This document shows, in pieces, positions 25,936 to 34,598 of a stretch of 64,000 bases of DNA. The notes under the pieces were generated by a model. It was not told the DNA's origin. It searched no databases and saw nothing but the letters and a program-made list of their open reading frames with translations. Position numbers and translations under genes: made by a program. Origin of the DNA: Ardenticatenaceae bacterium (GTDB lineage Bacteria; Chloroflexota; Anaerolineae; Promineifilales; Promineifilaceae); assembly GCA_020634395.1 (NCBI GenBank), contig JACKBU010000020.1, positions 35,657 to 99,656 of the forward strand, in the 5' to 3' direction. The number at the start of each line of letters is the position of its first letter. Position 1 is the stretch's first letter.

Positions 25936-26861
25936 AACGCCTCCAGTTTTGCCAGAATCTCTTGCAAGATAGGTACGTCGCTGGCGGGGCGGGTCGGCGC
26001 TTGTGGATGGGTGGCATCCGATTCGATCCAGCCGCGCAGTTTCAGGAATTGGGCCGCGCTGTGCTTGTAGGCAGGCACAGGCGAGCGGAAAGCAAAAAAG
26101 CCCAGGTATTGCAGTATATCGTTGAGTTCGTAAAAAGCGGGGTCACCGGCCAGCCAGCAGGCATCACGCCTGGCAAACAAATCGGGGGCAAAAGTGCTCA
26201 ACCCCAGCAGATAATCACTGCCGTACATCACCATGTCGACCGCCAGATCGTTGCCCGTCAGCACCATGAAATCGGGGAGCAGTTCATCGCGCAGCTGCAG
26301 GCGCTGCCATTCCAATTGGCGGCTCAACGACGAATGTTTGGCGCCCATGCAGTTAGGGATCGCCATCAGACCGGCGTAGGTGTCCAGATCGTAAATGGCG
26401 CCAAACGGGGCAAACATTTGCCCCAATTCAAAGGCGATGAAGCGCTCACATTCCGCCGCGATTTGCTGGTAGGCGGCGACAACGTCCCCCCGCGTCAGGC
26501 CAAATGATTGAAAGATAATCGGTGTGCCGCCATGCGCCTGGATCTGGGCCATCTGACGGCCGTAAGCCCCCAGATCAAATGCAGCCCCCGGTTGATCGGC
26601 GACAAAGGCGCCTGCCACAAACATCTTGCCGCCCATGATTGCTTCCGTACGGCGCAAGACTTCGCGGCGGGTGGCTTCGTCAATGAGGTTGGCGTAGCCG
26701 GTATCCATGTTGACGGCCGGAATGAGCCGGGCCACGGCCGTGCGTTCAATGTGCGCTTCTAGCCCCACCCAATCGACTGCGCCCTCGTCGGTAAACGGCA
26801 GCAAGATAGCCGACATACCCGTGATTTGGCGGTGTGGTTTGATCTGGTTAATGGGGATCAC
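25932..26861 (-). CDS. Dihydrodipicolinate synthase-family aldolase/lyase
   Basis: A 309-residue DapA/NanA-type TIM barrel. The Schiff-base lysine is in the MGAKHSSLS block (about residue 174), and an N-terminal motif VDWVGLEAHIERT is typical. It is probably not the lysine-biosynthesis enzyme, because it heads an operon with sugar oxidoreductases, ThuA and a sugar transporter. Retro-aldol cleavage or dehydration of a keto-deoxy sugar acid is a reasonable guess. The start is GTG behind AGGAGG, and it is the first gene of the operon running down to 17162. No strong promoter could be assigned upstream. Confidence 0.85.
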   Translation of the reverse strand: MIPINQIKPHRQITGMSAILLPFTDEGAVDWVGLEAHIERTAVARLIPAVNMDTGYANLIDEATRREVLRRTEAIMGGKMFVAGAFVADQPGAAFDLGAYGRQMAQIQAHGGTPIIFQSFGLTRGDVVAAYQQIAAECERFIAFELGQMFAPFGAIYDLDTYAGLMAIPNCMGAKHSSLSRQLEWQRLQLRDELLPDFMVLTGNDLAVDMVMYGSDYLLGLSTFAPDLFARRDACWLAGDPAFYELNDILQYLGFFAFRSPVPAYKHSAAQFLKLRGWIESDATHPQAPTRPASDVPILQEILAKLEAL

Positions 26862-26983
26862 AGGTTGCCTCCTGATTGATGTCTACAGTGTCGAGCCTAT
26901 GTTACTTGAACTACAGATAGAGACAACTAACAGAGGGGTAGTTGATGATTTTGACTGGAGCGGACCTGATTTCTCCCTCACCC

Positions 26984-28240
26984 TTACTGGGTTTTGAATT
27001 GTACCTCAGGATAGGCTGGCGAAGGGCCGTTGAGCAAAGGCACGTCCATGCCCTTCAAGTAGTGGTCAAAAAAACCCTGCACGTACGTTACCGTGATTTC
27101 CAGGCCACGTCGGCCATCAATTGGACCTAAACCCCCCAACAGCCGCAAGACAGGAGAAAAAAAGATGGCCTGGTCAGAAAAGTTGAAATGACGCATCCCC
27201 TGGATGGTCATTTCATACTGATCATGGGGCCGTTTGACGGCCATATTCTCTGTGTCTTGCAGCGCCTGCTGCCACCCTGGATCGGTGGCGTCCGGCGGTT
27301 CACTCCAGACGAACATAAATGGCTGGCGCAGGCCCTCCTCCACAACAGTGCCATAGGGAAACCCGTCCAGGTCAGCGCCCGCTTTGCAGCGGGAATCAAG
27401 CTGACATAGTTGAGCCGCGGCCGCTCCGCCAAAGGAGTGGCCGAAGATACCAACTGCCTGCAGATTCAGCCGTCCCGTAAACCGGCCGGTGGGATCGGAT
27501 CTATTCAGCCCCTCCAGCTGATTCAGGATAAACTTGTCATCGGCTGCCCATACCGTGATGAGGCGGTTGAGTAGTGGCCGTGCTTCCTCCGGTGAGGCGG
27601 TGTCGGGAATATTACCGGCGGCCGTGCCCAAGACGCGACGGCCGTCAGCAAAAACGACAACATTGGCGCTAAAGGTTGGATTACTGCCGACGACAACGTA
27701 ACCCTGGCTGGCCAGCGCCTCAGCCAGCGTGGTGTAATCAGTAACCAAGGGTCCCAGTCCCGGTTGCATCACCAGGACGGGATAGGGCGAACCGCTTGTA
27801 GCCAGGGGAGCATCGGCCAGCGCGTGTGACTGCACCACCGACAAATTCTGGGTTAGAAACGCCCCCACTCCGAGCATCGCCTGGCGGGCTTGCACCCACG
27901 AGGCCGGCAGGTAGGGCGCAGCGGTCTTATTCACTGCCGGGGCGGCCGGATACCAGATCCAGACGGTTAGCTCCCGTTTTTGGCCTGGCTCGCTTGCCAG
28001 GGTCTCAACGCGGGTTGGATCGGTCCAATCGTAAGCCACCCGGCCAACCGGAAATTGTCCCAGAGGCAGGGGCAAGGTAACGGGACGATTGTGTTGCTGC
28101 CAAATCCAGGCAGTGCCAGCCATGAGACCGAGGATGAGCAAAATTGTCACCCACAGGAGTAACCGTCGTATCCATACAGGCAGGCGCTGCCAACTGATCA
28201 GACGTCGGCGATATGGAAAAGGTCGCCCAATGTGATTCAA
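26984..28240 (-). CDS. Membrane-anchored alpha/beta hydrolase (PAF-acetylhydrolase-like)
   Basis: A 418-residue protein with one N-terminal transmembrane helix (about residues 27-47) and an extracytoplasmic alpha/beta-hydrolase domain. The nucleophile elbow is GHSFGG (about residue 270), with a downstream DLDG aspartate and a C-terminal MRHFNFSD histidine, as in platelet-activating-factor acetylhydrolase-like lipases/esterases. The reading frame starts at TTG, 10 bases after AAGGAGG, with no closer ATG. It appears monocistronic and separate from the sugar operon. Substrate unknown; short-chain esters or oxidised phospholipids are family precedents. Confidence 0.8.
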   Translation of the reverse strand: MNHIGRPFPYRRRLISWQRLPVWIRRLLLWVTILLILGLMAGTAWIWQQHNRPVTLPLPLGQFPVGRVAYDWTDPTRVETLASEPGQKRELTVWIWYPAAPAVNKTAAPYLPASWVQARQAMLGVGAFLTQNLSVVQSHALADAPLATSGSPYPVLVMQPGLGPLVTDYTTLAEALASQGYVVVGSNPTFSANVVVFADGRRVLGTAAGNIPDTASPEEARPLLNRLITVWAADDKFILNQLEGLNRSDPTGRFTGRLNLQAVGIFGHSFGGAAAAQLCQLDSRCKAGADLDGFPYGTVVEEGLRQPFMFVWSEPPDATDPGWQQALQDTENMAVKRPHDQYEMTIQGMRHFNFSDQAIFFSPVLRLLGGLGPIDGRRGLEITVTYVQGFFDHYLKGMDVPLLNGPSPAYPEVQFKTQ

Positions 28241-28395
28241 GGACTGAAAACCTCCTTGTAAAAATGTGTACGCAATCTTTGTCTGTCAATGATGGGAGAA
28301 GAGGGCTTTGATGTCAACAGAGTGCTTTAGCCGAGCGGTTGCCAATCGCCTGCTGTTCGCCGTACAGAGGCGTTTGCCTCCGTTTTGCGTCAGTG

Positions 28396-28596
28396 TCAGA
28401 GGGAGTTTGCGTCTGCCTGATCGTCGCTGGCAGGTAACTCAACCGCCAGAACCTGCATCAGATAGCGCAGCATCTCGTTTTGATTGGCAAACCGTAGCAG
28501 CTCCCCCGTATGGGCATTTTCCAGCGTCGCTCGCCAGTGCGTCTGGCCCTGGCTGCGCTGCAAACGGAGTAAATATGCCCTGTACTGTGCCCTCAT
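28396..28596 (-). CDS. Conserved 66-residue protein divergent from the SARP regulator
   Basis: A 66-residue basic-to-acidic protein whose core (YLLRLQRSQGQTHWRATLEN followed by an HTGELLRFAN block) matches a small protein I have seen often in Chloroflexota, with the pattern YLLRLWR---WRASLE---TGERRGF. Its function is unknown. The gene has no ribosome binding site. A TAGAAT -10 (28603-28608 on the minus strand) ends six bases before the ATG, which predicts a leaderless mRNA. Upstream of that -10 are two GTGACGC heptamers 11 bp apart, a SARP-type operator. It may be the target of the divergent regulator. Confidence 0.7.
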   Translation of the reverse strand: MRAQYRAYLLRLQRSQGQTHWRATLENAHTGELLRFANQNEMLRYLMQVLAVELPASDDQADANSL

Positions 28597-28602
28597 GCCG
28601 CT

Positions 28603-28608
28603 ATTCTA
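28603..28608 (-). promoter_or_regulatory. -10 element of the 66-residue gene (leaderless)
   Basis: TAGAAT on the minus strand lies six bases upstream of the ATG, so the transcript should begin at or next to the start codon. No good -35 hexamer is present; the heptamer repeats occupy that position. Confidence 0.5.
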
Positions 28609-28618
28609 CGGATAGACC

Positions 28619-28636
28619 GTGACGCAGACGTGACGC
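28619..28636 (-). promoter_or_regulatory. SARP-like heptamer direct repeats
   Basis: Two identical heptamers GTGACGC (28619-28625 and 28630-28636) are separated by 4 bp, an 11-bp pitch. SARP activators of Streptomyces bind heptameric direct repeats at 11-bp pitch in the -35 region, about 8 bp above the -10. Here the gap to the -10 of the minus-strand gene is 10 bp. The SARP-type regulator is encoded 70 bp away. Confidence 0.5.
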
Positions 28637-28688
28637 GGATTAAAGCCGTGAGGAAAGCCAATCCCGCTGATAAATTCGGCCTGATATT

Positions 28689-28697
28689 TGTTATAAT
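28689..28697 (+). promoter_or_regulatory. Extended -10 promoter of the SARP gene (leaderless)
   Basis: TGTTATAAT is an extended -10 (TGn-TATAAT). The ATG at 28706 begins eight bases later with no Shine-Dalgarno between, so the regulator's mRNA is probably leaderless. Confidence 0.6.
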
Positions 28698-28705
28698 TTG
28701 CCCTG

Positions 28706-31700
28706 ATGCCACTACGTATCAAACTGTTAGGTGCACTCCAAGTTACCAACGAATCCGGCGACTCTTCTGAACTCATTAAGTGGTCCAAAGGCTGTGCTCT
28801 GGTCGCGTATCTGGTAACCACAGGCCAACCCCAGAGCCGTGAGGCGCTGGCCGACTTGTTGTGGGACGCTGCTTCTACGGCCCAATCGCTGCAAAATCTG
28901 CGCAAGCTGTTGTCTCGTATGCGCCAATGGGTGCCGGGGTTGGTAGTGACCCGGAAACGGGTGGCGTATGAGGTGGAAACGGCCGTTTCCGTCGACCTCC
29001 ACATCCTCACCACCACCTTAGCTGCCGGCAGCACGCCAGAAATAGACGAAGCCCTGCGGCTCTATGAAGGGGACTTGCTCGACGGCTTCTACCTCAACGA
29101 TGCTCCCCGCTTTAACGAATGGCTCCTGCTAGAACGAGAGCAGCTGCGGCAGCGCGTCGTCGCCGCCTATCGCCAGGTCTGTTTCGCCTACGCCGAACAA
29201 AAAGCGTGGTCCAAAGGTGTGGATGCGGCCCGGCGCTGGCTGTCGTTGGACGAGTTTGATGAGGACGCACTGCGCCACTTCATGGAGATGTTGGCCGCCG
29301 ATGGACTCGTGGAGACTGCCTTGCGGCAGTATAGCCTGAGCCGGCAGCGGCTATGGCAAGAGTTTGGCGTGGAGCCGGAACGGGCCACGCTGGCGTTGGT
29401 GCAGCAGCTCACTCAATTGAAAGAAAAGAGCGGCAGCCCCTTCTCCTGGGACGTGATTGAAAGCGCCCAAAGCGGGTGGCCGGAACCGGGCAAATTAGCG
29501 GAACCGGGGCCATTGCCTACGCTCTCGACCATGCCCTATCAGCGCAATGTCGATTTCACTGGGCGGCGGGAATCGTTGTTGTTTCTGGCCGGCCACTTGC
29601 TGCCCAGACCGGATGGCGGCGAAAGCTTTACCCGCACGGTGGCCATAACCGGCATGGGTGGTTTGGGCAAGACCCAGTTGGCAGTGGAGTTTTGTTATCG
29701 ATACGGCCGTTATTTCCCCGGCGGCGTCTTCTGGCTTGGGTTTGCCGACCCGGAAAACGTGGTTTCCGAGGTGGTGGCTATTGGCGGCGAACGCGGCATG
29801 GGACTGTATCGGGATGCCGACAACTTAACCCTGACGGATCGGGTGGGGCGTATTCGCAAAGCCTGGCAAGAACCAATTCCACGCCTCCTGATTTTCGATA
29901 ACTGTGAAGACGAAGGCCTGCTGGCGCAGTGGGCGCCTGTTACCGGCGGCTGCCGGGTGCTGCTCACCAGTCTGCGCGCCAACTGGTCCCGGGAACTGCA
30001 GGTGGTGGAACGGCCGTTGCCGGTTTTGGATCCGTCCGAAAGTATAGATTTTCTCTGCCGTCTGGCCCCCGTCCTAAACCGAGAAGAAGCAGCTGAAGTG
30101 GCGGCCGAGCTGGGACACCTGCCGCTGGCGCTGCATCTGGCCGGCGGCTTTCTGGATCGTTACCAGCAGGTGAGCGCGGCCGGGTATCTGTCTCAACTGC
30201 GAGAAGAGGGATTGGTACGGCATCCCTCCCTCAAAGGCCGAGGGGCGCAGTATTCGCCTACCGGACATGCCTTGAACGTGTCCCGCACGCTTACGATCAG
30301 CCTGGGGGAGCTGGACGCCGCCGATGAGATAAACGAGATGGCCTGGCAGCTGCTGGCGCGAGCGGCCTGTTTTGCGCCTGAGGAGCCCATTCCTCAGGAA
30401 CTGTTGTTGGCCACGGCCGTGTCCTCTGGCGACGACCTCATGGCCAATCTGTTGGCCGAAGACGGGCTTAGACGATTGATCACCCTCGGTTTTCTGCAAA
30501 AAGAAGGCGTCCAGGCCGTGTTTATGCATCGGCTGGCGGCCGCTTTCGCCCACGAGGTGTCCGGGCACAGGAACGAGGAAGCCTTTGCGGCCGTGACAAC
30601 CCTGCTGGTGAAAGTGCTTTCCACGCGGTTGGAACAGACCGGGCATTTGGGGCATTTGCCCTTTGCTTCTGTTCATCTGCGTCATCTGACAAATAGGGCT
30701 TTGGCGACAAAGGACCCCATTACGGTTCGATTGGGCACCCTGCTGGGCCGGCATCTGCGCGATGTGGCCGACTACAAAGGCGCGCGTGTCATTTTGGAAC
30801 GGGTTCTGGCCATACCCAATCTAACAAACGACACAGAAGCGTTGGCCAACACCTGGATTGGGTTGGCCAGGGTGCAGCGTAGCATGGGAAAGGATGAAGA
30901 ATCTCTGACCAGCGCCGAACAAGCGGAACGTCTGCTGCGCACGGCGGATTCCCCTTCTCCGGCTATGTTGACGCACGTTCTGCATCGTAAAGGTTGGTCC
31001 CTTTACATGTTAGGCCGGGCGGATGAGGCGTTGGCGGCGGCCGAAGAAGCACTGGCTATATGTAAACAGACCCATTCTAGCCGGGGCATGATCAGCAACT
31101 TGAATCTGTTGGGTGAAGTTTACTCGCATCTGCTGGAGCAGTACGAAACGGCCGTTCACTATCTAAACGAGGCCCTGGTAATTGCCCGGAAACTGGCAAA
31201 TGTGCGAGCCGAAGCGGCCCTGTTAAGCAATCTGGGGGAAATCGTTGAGCGGCAAGGTGATTTTGACAAGGCATTCCAGCTTTTTCAAGAAGCAATGGCC
31301 ATCTCCACCGAAACCGGGAACAAGGACAAGGAGATTGTTTATTGCGCCAATCTGGGCAGGGTCCAGGTCTTGTTAGGCAGGTATGATCAGGCTGTGACCT
31401 GTCTTGTGGAGTTAATTGACGTCTTACCTCCAGAATCGCACTTGCTGGCCGAAGTCTACCTGGCCCTGGCCGAAGCCTATTTGGGACAAGGGCAGCTGGA
31501 GCTGGCTGCGGCGGTCGGGCAGCAGGCGTTGGCACAGGCAAAGGCCAACAAGAAACAGGTTGAAATTGGTTGGGCCTGGGTTCTATTGGGCCGCCTTGCC
31601 GCCCGACAGGACACTTCTCGGCCACCTAACCAAAGCGACAAGACGGTTTACGATGCCCCTGCCTGTTTCCAGGCGGGTTTGACGATATTCACTCAAATGA

Positions 31701-31867
31701 ATTTGAAACGCGAACGCGCATTAACCTTATGGCACTGGGCGCAATATGAACTGCAGCAAGGCGATCTAGAAAGCGGCCGTCTGCGCTGGCAGGAAGCGAA
31801 AGACATATTTACCTATCTCGACTTGCCGTTGTTAGCGGCCAGGATGGGAAGCCGGCCCTCCTGGTAA
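28706..31867 (+). CDS. SARP-type regulator with STAND NTPase and TPR repeats
   Basis: A 1053-residue regulator. An OmpR-like winged helix (about 1-95) and a bacterial transcriptional activation domain (about 100-245) form the SARP half. An NB-ARC/STAND ATPase follows, with P-loop GMGGLGKTQ at about 316-324 and LLIFDN as Walker B near 395. The C-terminal third (about 650-1050) holds TPR repeats rich in A-x-x-x-L-G patterns. Such proteins sense a ligand or partner through the TPRs, hydrolyse ATP, and activate promoters with heptamer direct repeats. Matching repeats lie upstream. The regulon beyond the adjacent 66-residue gene cannot be inferred. Confidence 0.88.
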   Translation: MPLRIKLLGALQVTNESGDSSELIKWSKGCALVAYLVTTGQPQSREALADLLWDAASTAQSLQNLRKLLSRMRQWVPGLVVTRKRVAYEVETAVSVDLHILTTTLAAGSTPEIDEALRLYEGDLLDGFYLNDAPRFNEWLLLEREQLRQRVVAAYRQVCFAYAEQKAWSKGVDAARRWLSLDEFDEDALRHFMEMLAADGLVETALRQYSLSRQRLWQEFGVEPERATLALVQQLTQLKEKSGSPFSWDVIESAQSGWPEPGKLAEPGPLPTLSTMPYQRNVDFTGRRESLLFLAGHLLPRPDGGESFTRTVAITGMGGLGKTQLAVEFCYRYGRYFPGGVFWLGFADPENVVSEVVAIGGERGMGLYRDADNLTLTDRVGRIRKAWQEPIPRLLIFDNCEDEGLLAQWAPVTGGCRVLLTSLRANWSRELQVVERPLPVLDPSESIDFLCRLAPVLNREEAAEVAAELGHLPLALHLAGGFLDRYQQVSAAGYLSQLREEGLVRHPSLKGRGAQYSPTGHALNVSRTLTISLGELDAADEINEMAWQLLARAACFAPEEPIPQELLLATAVSSGDDLMANLLAEDGLRRLITLGFLQKEGVQAVFMHRLAAAFAHEVSGHRNEEAFAAVTTLLVKVLSTRLEQTGHLGHLPFASVHLRHLTNRALATKDPITVRLGTLLGRHLRDVADYKGARVILERVLAIPNLTNDTEALANTWIGLARVQRSMGKDEESLTSAEQAERLLRTADSPSPAMLTHVLHRKGWSLYMLGRADEALAAAEEALAICKQTHSSRGMISNLNLLGEVYSHLLEQYETAVHYLNEALVIARKLANVRAEAALLSNLGEIVERQGDFDKAFQLFQEAMAISTETGNKDKEIVYCANLGRVQVLLGRYDQAVTCLVELIDVLPPESHLLAEVYLALAEAYLGQGQLELAAAVGQQALAQAKANKKQVEIGWAWVLLGRLAARQDTSRPPNQSDKTVYDAPACFQAGLTIFTQMNLKRERALTLWHWAQYELQQGDLESGRLRWQEAKDIFTYLDLPLLAARMGSRPSW

Positions 31868-32154
31868 GCGTCCTGGTTGTCGAAGACGCTGGCCGTCCGG
31901 AAAACCCCTCCTTCTCGTACCCCTTCTCAGTCCCGCAGCTTGCTACTTGCTGCTTGTGCTGTCTCTTTCCAGAGCAGGGTATCCTCCTTTTCTCAGTTTG
32001 AAATTTTCATTTCGCCGGCCAGCCAAAAACATCCGGTTCAAGATGTAACTAGATTTCTACCCTCTTGTGTACCGATGCCTATAGAAAAGATCGGCCGTTT
32101 TTGTGACAGTACAGAGGGAAATCAGCACATTTTGAAAGACAGAAGGATGAGGCC

Positions 32155-34593
32155 ATGGACTTCAAGAAAGGTTTATCCGCGGCGCAGTTATACCGGCAGT
32201 GCGATCCGAACCAGTTTGAGTTTGCCACTACGGCCGATTTAGACGCCGGCATTACTATTATCGGCCAGGATCGGGCCGTTGACGCGATTCAGTTTGGCAT
32301 TGGCATGGCCCAGCAGGGTTACAATTTGTTTGCCTTGGGGCCAAACGGGGTGGGAAAGTATACGGCCGTTTGCCGCTACCTCAATCAACAGGCTGAAAAC
32401 GAACCGACTCCCTCCGACTGGTGCTACGTCCACAATTTTGAGCAGCCTCATGAACCCCATGCCCTGCGGCTGCCCGCCGGCAAGGGGGAAGAGCTGTGCC
32501 GCGACATGGAGCAGCTGCTGGACGAACTGTTCACCGTCATTCCGGCCACGTTCGAAAGCGAAGAGTACCAGGCTCAGCGGCAGGCTATTCTGGGTGAACT
32601 GCAAACCAGACAAGAAGATGCTCTGGAAGAACTTAACAAAAAGGCTAAGACGGAAAACCTGGCGCTGATCAAGACGCAGCAAGGCCTGGGATTTGCCCCC
32701 ATTAAAGATGGGGACGTTTTGCGGCCAGAGCAGTTTCAGCAAATGCCAGAAGAGGAAAGGCAGCAGTTAGAAGCAGCAGTGGAAAAGTACCAGAGTGAGA
32801 TGCAGGTGCTGCTGCGCCAGGTGCCCCAGTGGAGCCGCCACAGCCGCGAAAAGCTGAAGGATCTGAACCAGGAAATGGCCACCTTTTCGGTGATGCCGCT
32901 CTTGAAAGAACTGATAGAAAAGTACGCCGACTTAACGGCCGTACAAGACTTTCTGGTCGAGGTGAAACAAGACGTCATCGAAAATGCGAATATGTTTTTA
33001 CAATCCGAGGATGCGTCGCAAGCGCCGCAGCAGAATGCCATCGCGGCGGCCCTCCAGGCGCGGCAGCAAGTTTCGCGCGAGTCGCCCTTTTTCAACCGCT
33101 ATCAGGTGAACTTGCTGGTGGACAACGGCCGTTGCGCCGGCGCCCCCGTTATCTATGCCGACAACCCCACTTTTCCCAATCTGAACGGCCGTATCGAACA
33201 CAAAGCCCAGATGGGCGCCCTCATCACCGACTTCACCATGATCAAACCCGGCGCGCTGCACCGGGCCAACGGCGGTTATCTGATCCTGGACATACGCAAG
33301 GTGCTGCTTAACCCCGAGAGTTGGGAAAGCCTGAAACGGGCATTACAAGCCGGCGAAATCACCATCGAGCCGCTGGGCCATTCGCTGGGATTGATCAGCA
33401 CCGTTACCCTGGAGCCGGAACCCATTCCGCTGAACGTAAAGGTTGTCCTGTTGGGCGAGCGCCAGCTTTATTATTTGCTCTACCAGCTTGATCCCGACTT
33501 CGCCGAACTGTTCAAAGTGGCCGCCGACTTTGAAGATCAAATCGTGCGCAACGAGGCTAACAACAACCTCTATGCCCGCTTTATCGGCTCAGTGGTAGAG
33601 AAAGAAGATCTGCATCCGTTTGATCGCCAGGCGGTCGCCCGCGTGATTGAGCATAGCTCGCGGCTGGTGGGTGACGCCGAGAGGCTGTCTACCCACATGC
33701 AGCCCATGTCCGACGTCATGCGCGAGGCCAGCTATTGGGCCGGCCGCCACGACCATCATGTAGTGCAGGCCGGCGACGTTCAGAAAGCCATCGACGCGCA
33801 GAAATACCGCAACGGCCGTTTGCGCGAACGTCTGCAAGAAGCTATTTTGCGCGATACGGTTCTCATCGATACAGAATCCGCAGTGACTGGCCAGATCAAC
33901 GGCCTGTCGGTGATTTTGGTGGGCCAAAACATGTTTGGCCAGCCCAGCCGCATCACGGCCCGTGTTCGATTGGGCAAAGGCGAGGTCATCGACATCGAGC
34001 GCCAGGTAGAAATGGGCGGCCCGATCCATTCCAAAGGCGTGATGATTTTGAGCGGCTTTTTGGGCGGGCGGTTTGCCGATGAACGGCCGTTATCACTCAC
34101 CGCCTCGCTGGTGTTCGAGCAGAATTACGCCGGTGTTGACGGGGACAGCGCTTCGTCGGCCGAATTGTACGCGCTGCTCTCCGCTCTGGCCGAGGTCCCT
34201 ATCAAACAATCTCTGGCCGTTACCGGCTCTGTCAACCAGCGCGGGCAGGTGCAGGCCATTGGCGGCGTCAACGAAAAAATCGAAGGCTTTTTTGATATTT
34301 GCCGGTCGCGCGAATTAACCGGCAGCCAGGGGGTGCTCATTCCCGCGGCAAACGTCAAAAATCTGATGCTGCGCCAGGACGTGGTAAGCGCCGTGGCCGA
34401 AGGTCGTTTTCACGTTTACCCGGTGGAGACGGTAGACCAGGGGATCGAGCTGTTGACGGACATGCCGGCCGGCGAGCGCCAGGCTGACGGCCGTTTCCCG
34501 CCCGACACCCTTAACCGGCGCGTGGCCGATCGACTGGAAGAGCTGGCCGAGACCCAGCGCAGCTTCCACGAAAACGGCCAGGTGAAAGCCTGA
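32155..34593 (+). CDS. Lon-type ATP-dependent protease (AAA_32/LonB-like)
   Basis: An 812-residue protease. An N-terminal ATP-binding region carries GPNGVGKYT at about residues 62-70, with Tyr after the P-loop lysine, as tolerated in this family. A coiled, Glu/Gln-rich insert covers about 120-260. The second half carries the Lon proteolytic domain, with Ser665 in DGDSAS and Lys708 in GGVNEK. The 43-residue spacing equals that of the E. coli Lon dyad (S679/K722). No Lon-N substrate domain is present, as expected for this class. FtsH follows after 5 bp, so the two ATP-dependent proteases form a unit. The 287-bp spacer upstream holds nothing recognisable. Confidence 0.9.
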   Translation: MDFKKGLSAAQLYRQCDPNQFEFATTADLDAGITIIGQDRAVDAIQFGIGMAQQGYNLFALGPNGVGKYTAVCRYLNQQAENEPTPSDWCYVHNFEQPHEPHALRLPAGKGEELCRDMEQLLDELFTVIPATFESEEYQAQRQAILGELQTRQEDALEELNKKAKTENLALIKTQQGLGFAPIKDGDVLRPEQFQQMPEEERQQLEAAVEKYQSEMQVLLRQVPQWSRHSREKLKDLNQEMATFSVMPLLKELIEKYADLTAVQDFLVEVKQDVIENANMFLQSEDASQAPQQNAIAAALQARQQVSRESPFFNRYQVNLLVDNGRCAGAPVIYADNPTFPNLNGRIEHKAQMGALITDFTMIKPGALHRANGGYLILDIRKVLLNPESWESLKRALQAGEITIEPLGHSLGLISTVTLEPEPIPLNVKVVLLGERQLYYLLYQLDPDFAELFKVAADFEDQIVRNEANNNLYARFIGSVVEKEDLHPFDRQAVARVIEHSSRLVGDAERLSTHMQPMSDVMREASYWAGRHDHHVVQAGDVQKAIDAQKYRNGRLRERLQEAILRDTVLIDTESAVTGQINGLSVILVGQNMFGQPSRITARVRLGKGEVIDIERQVEMGGPIHSKGVMILSGFLGGRFADERPLSLTASLVFEQNYAGVDGDSASSAELYALLSALAEVPIKQSLAVTGSVNQRGQVQAIGGVNEKIEGFFDICRSRELTGSQGVLIPAANVKNLMLRQDVVSAVAEGRFHVYPVETVDQGIELLTDMPAGERQADGRFPPDTLNRRVADRLEELAETQRSFHENGQVKA

Positions 34594-34598
34594 ACCCT

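Noticed and set aside
28308..28622. 104-residue plus-strand ORF opposite the 66-residue gene
   Set aside because: The minus-strand frame has a recognisable conserved pattern and a promoter at its ATG; this one has neither.
31868..32242. 121-residue ORF before the Lon-type gene
   Set aside because: Overlaps the start of the protease out of frame and has no ribosome binding site or domain.
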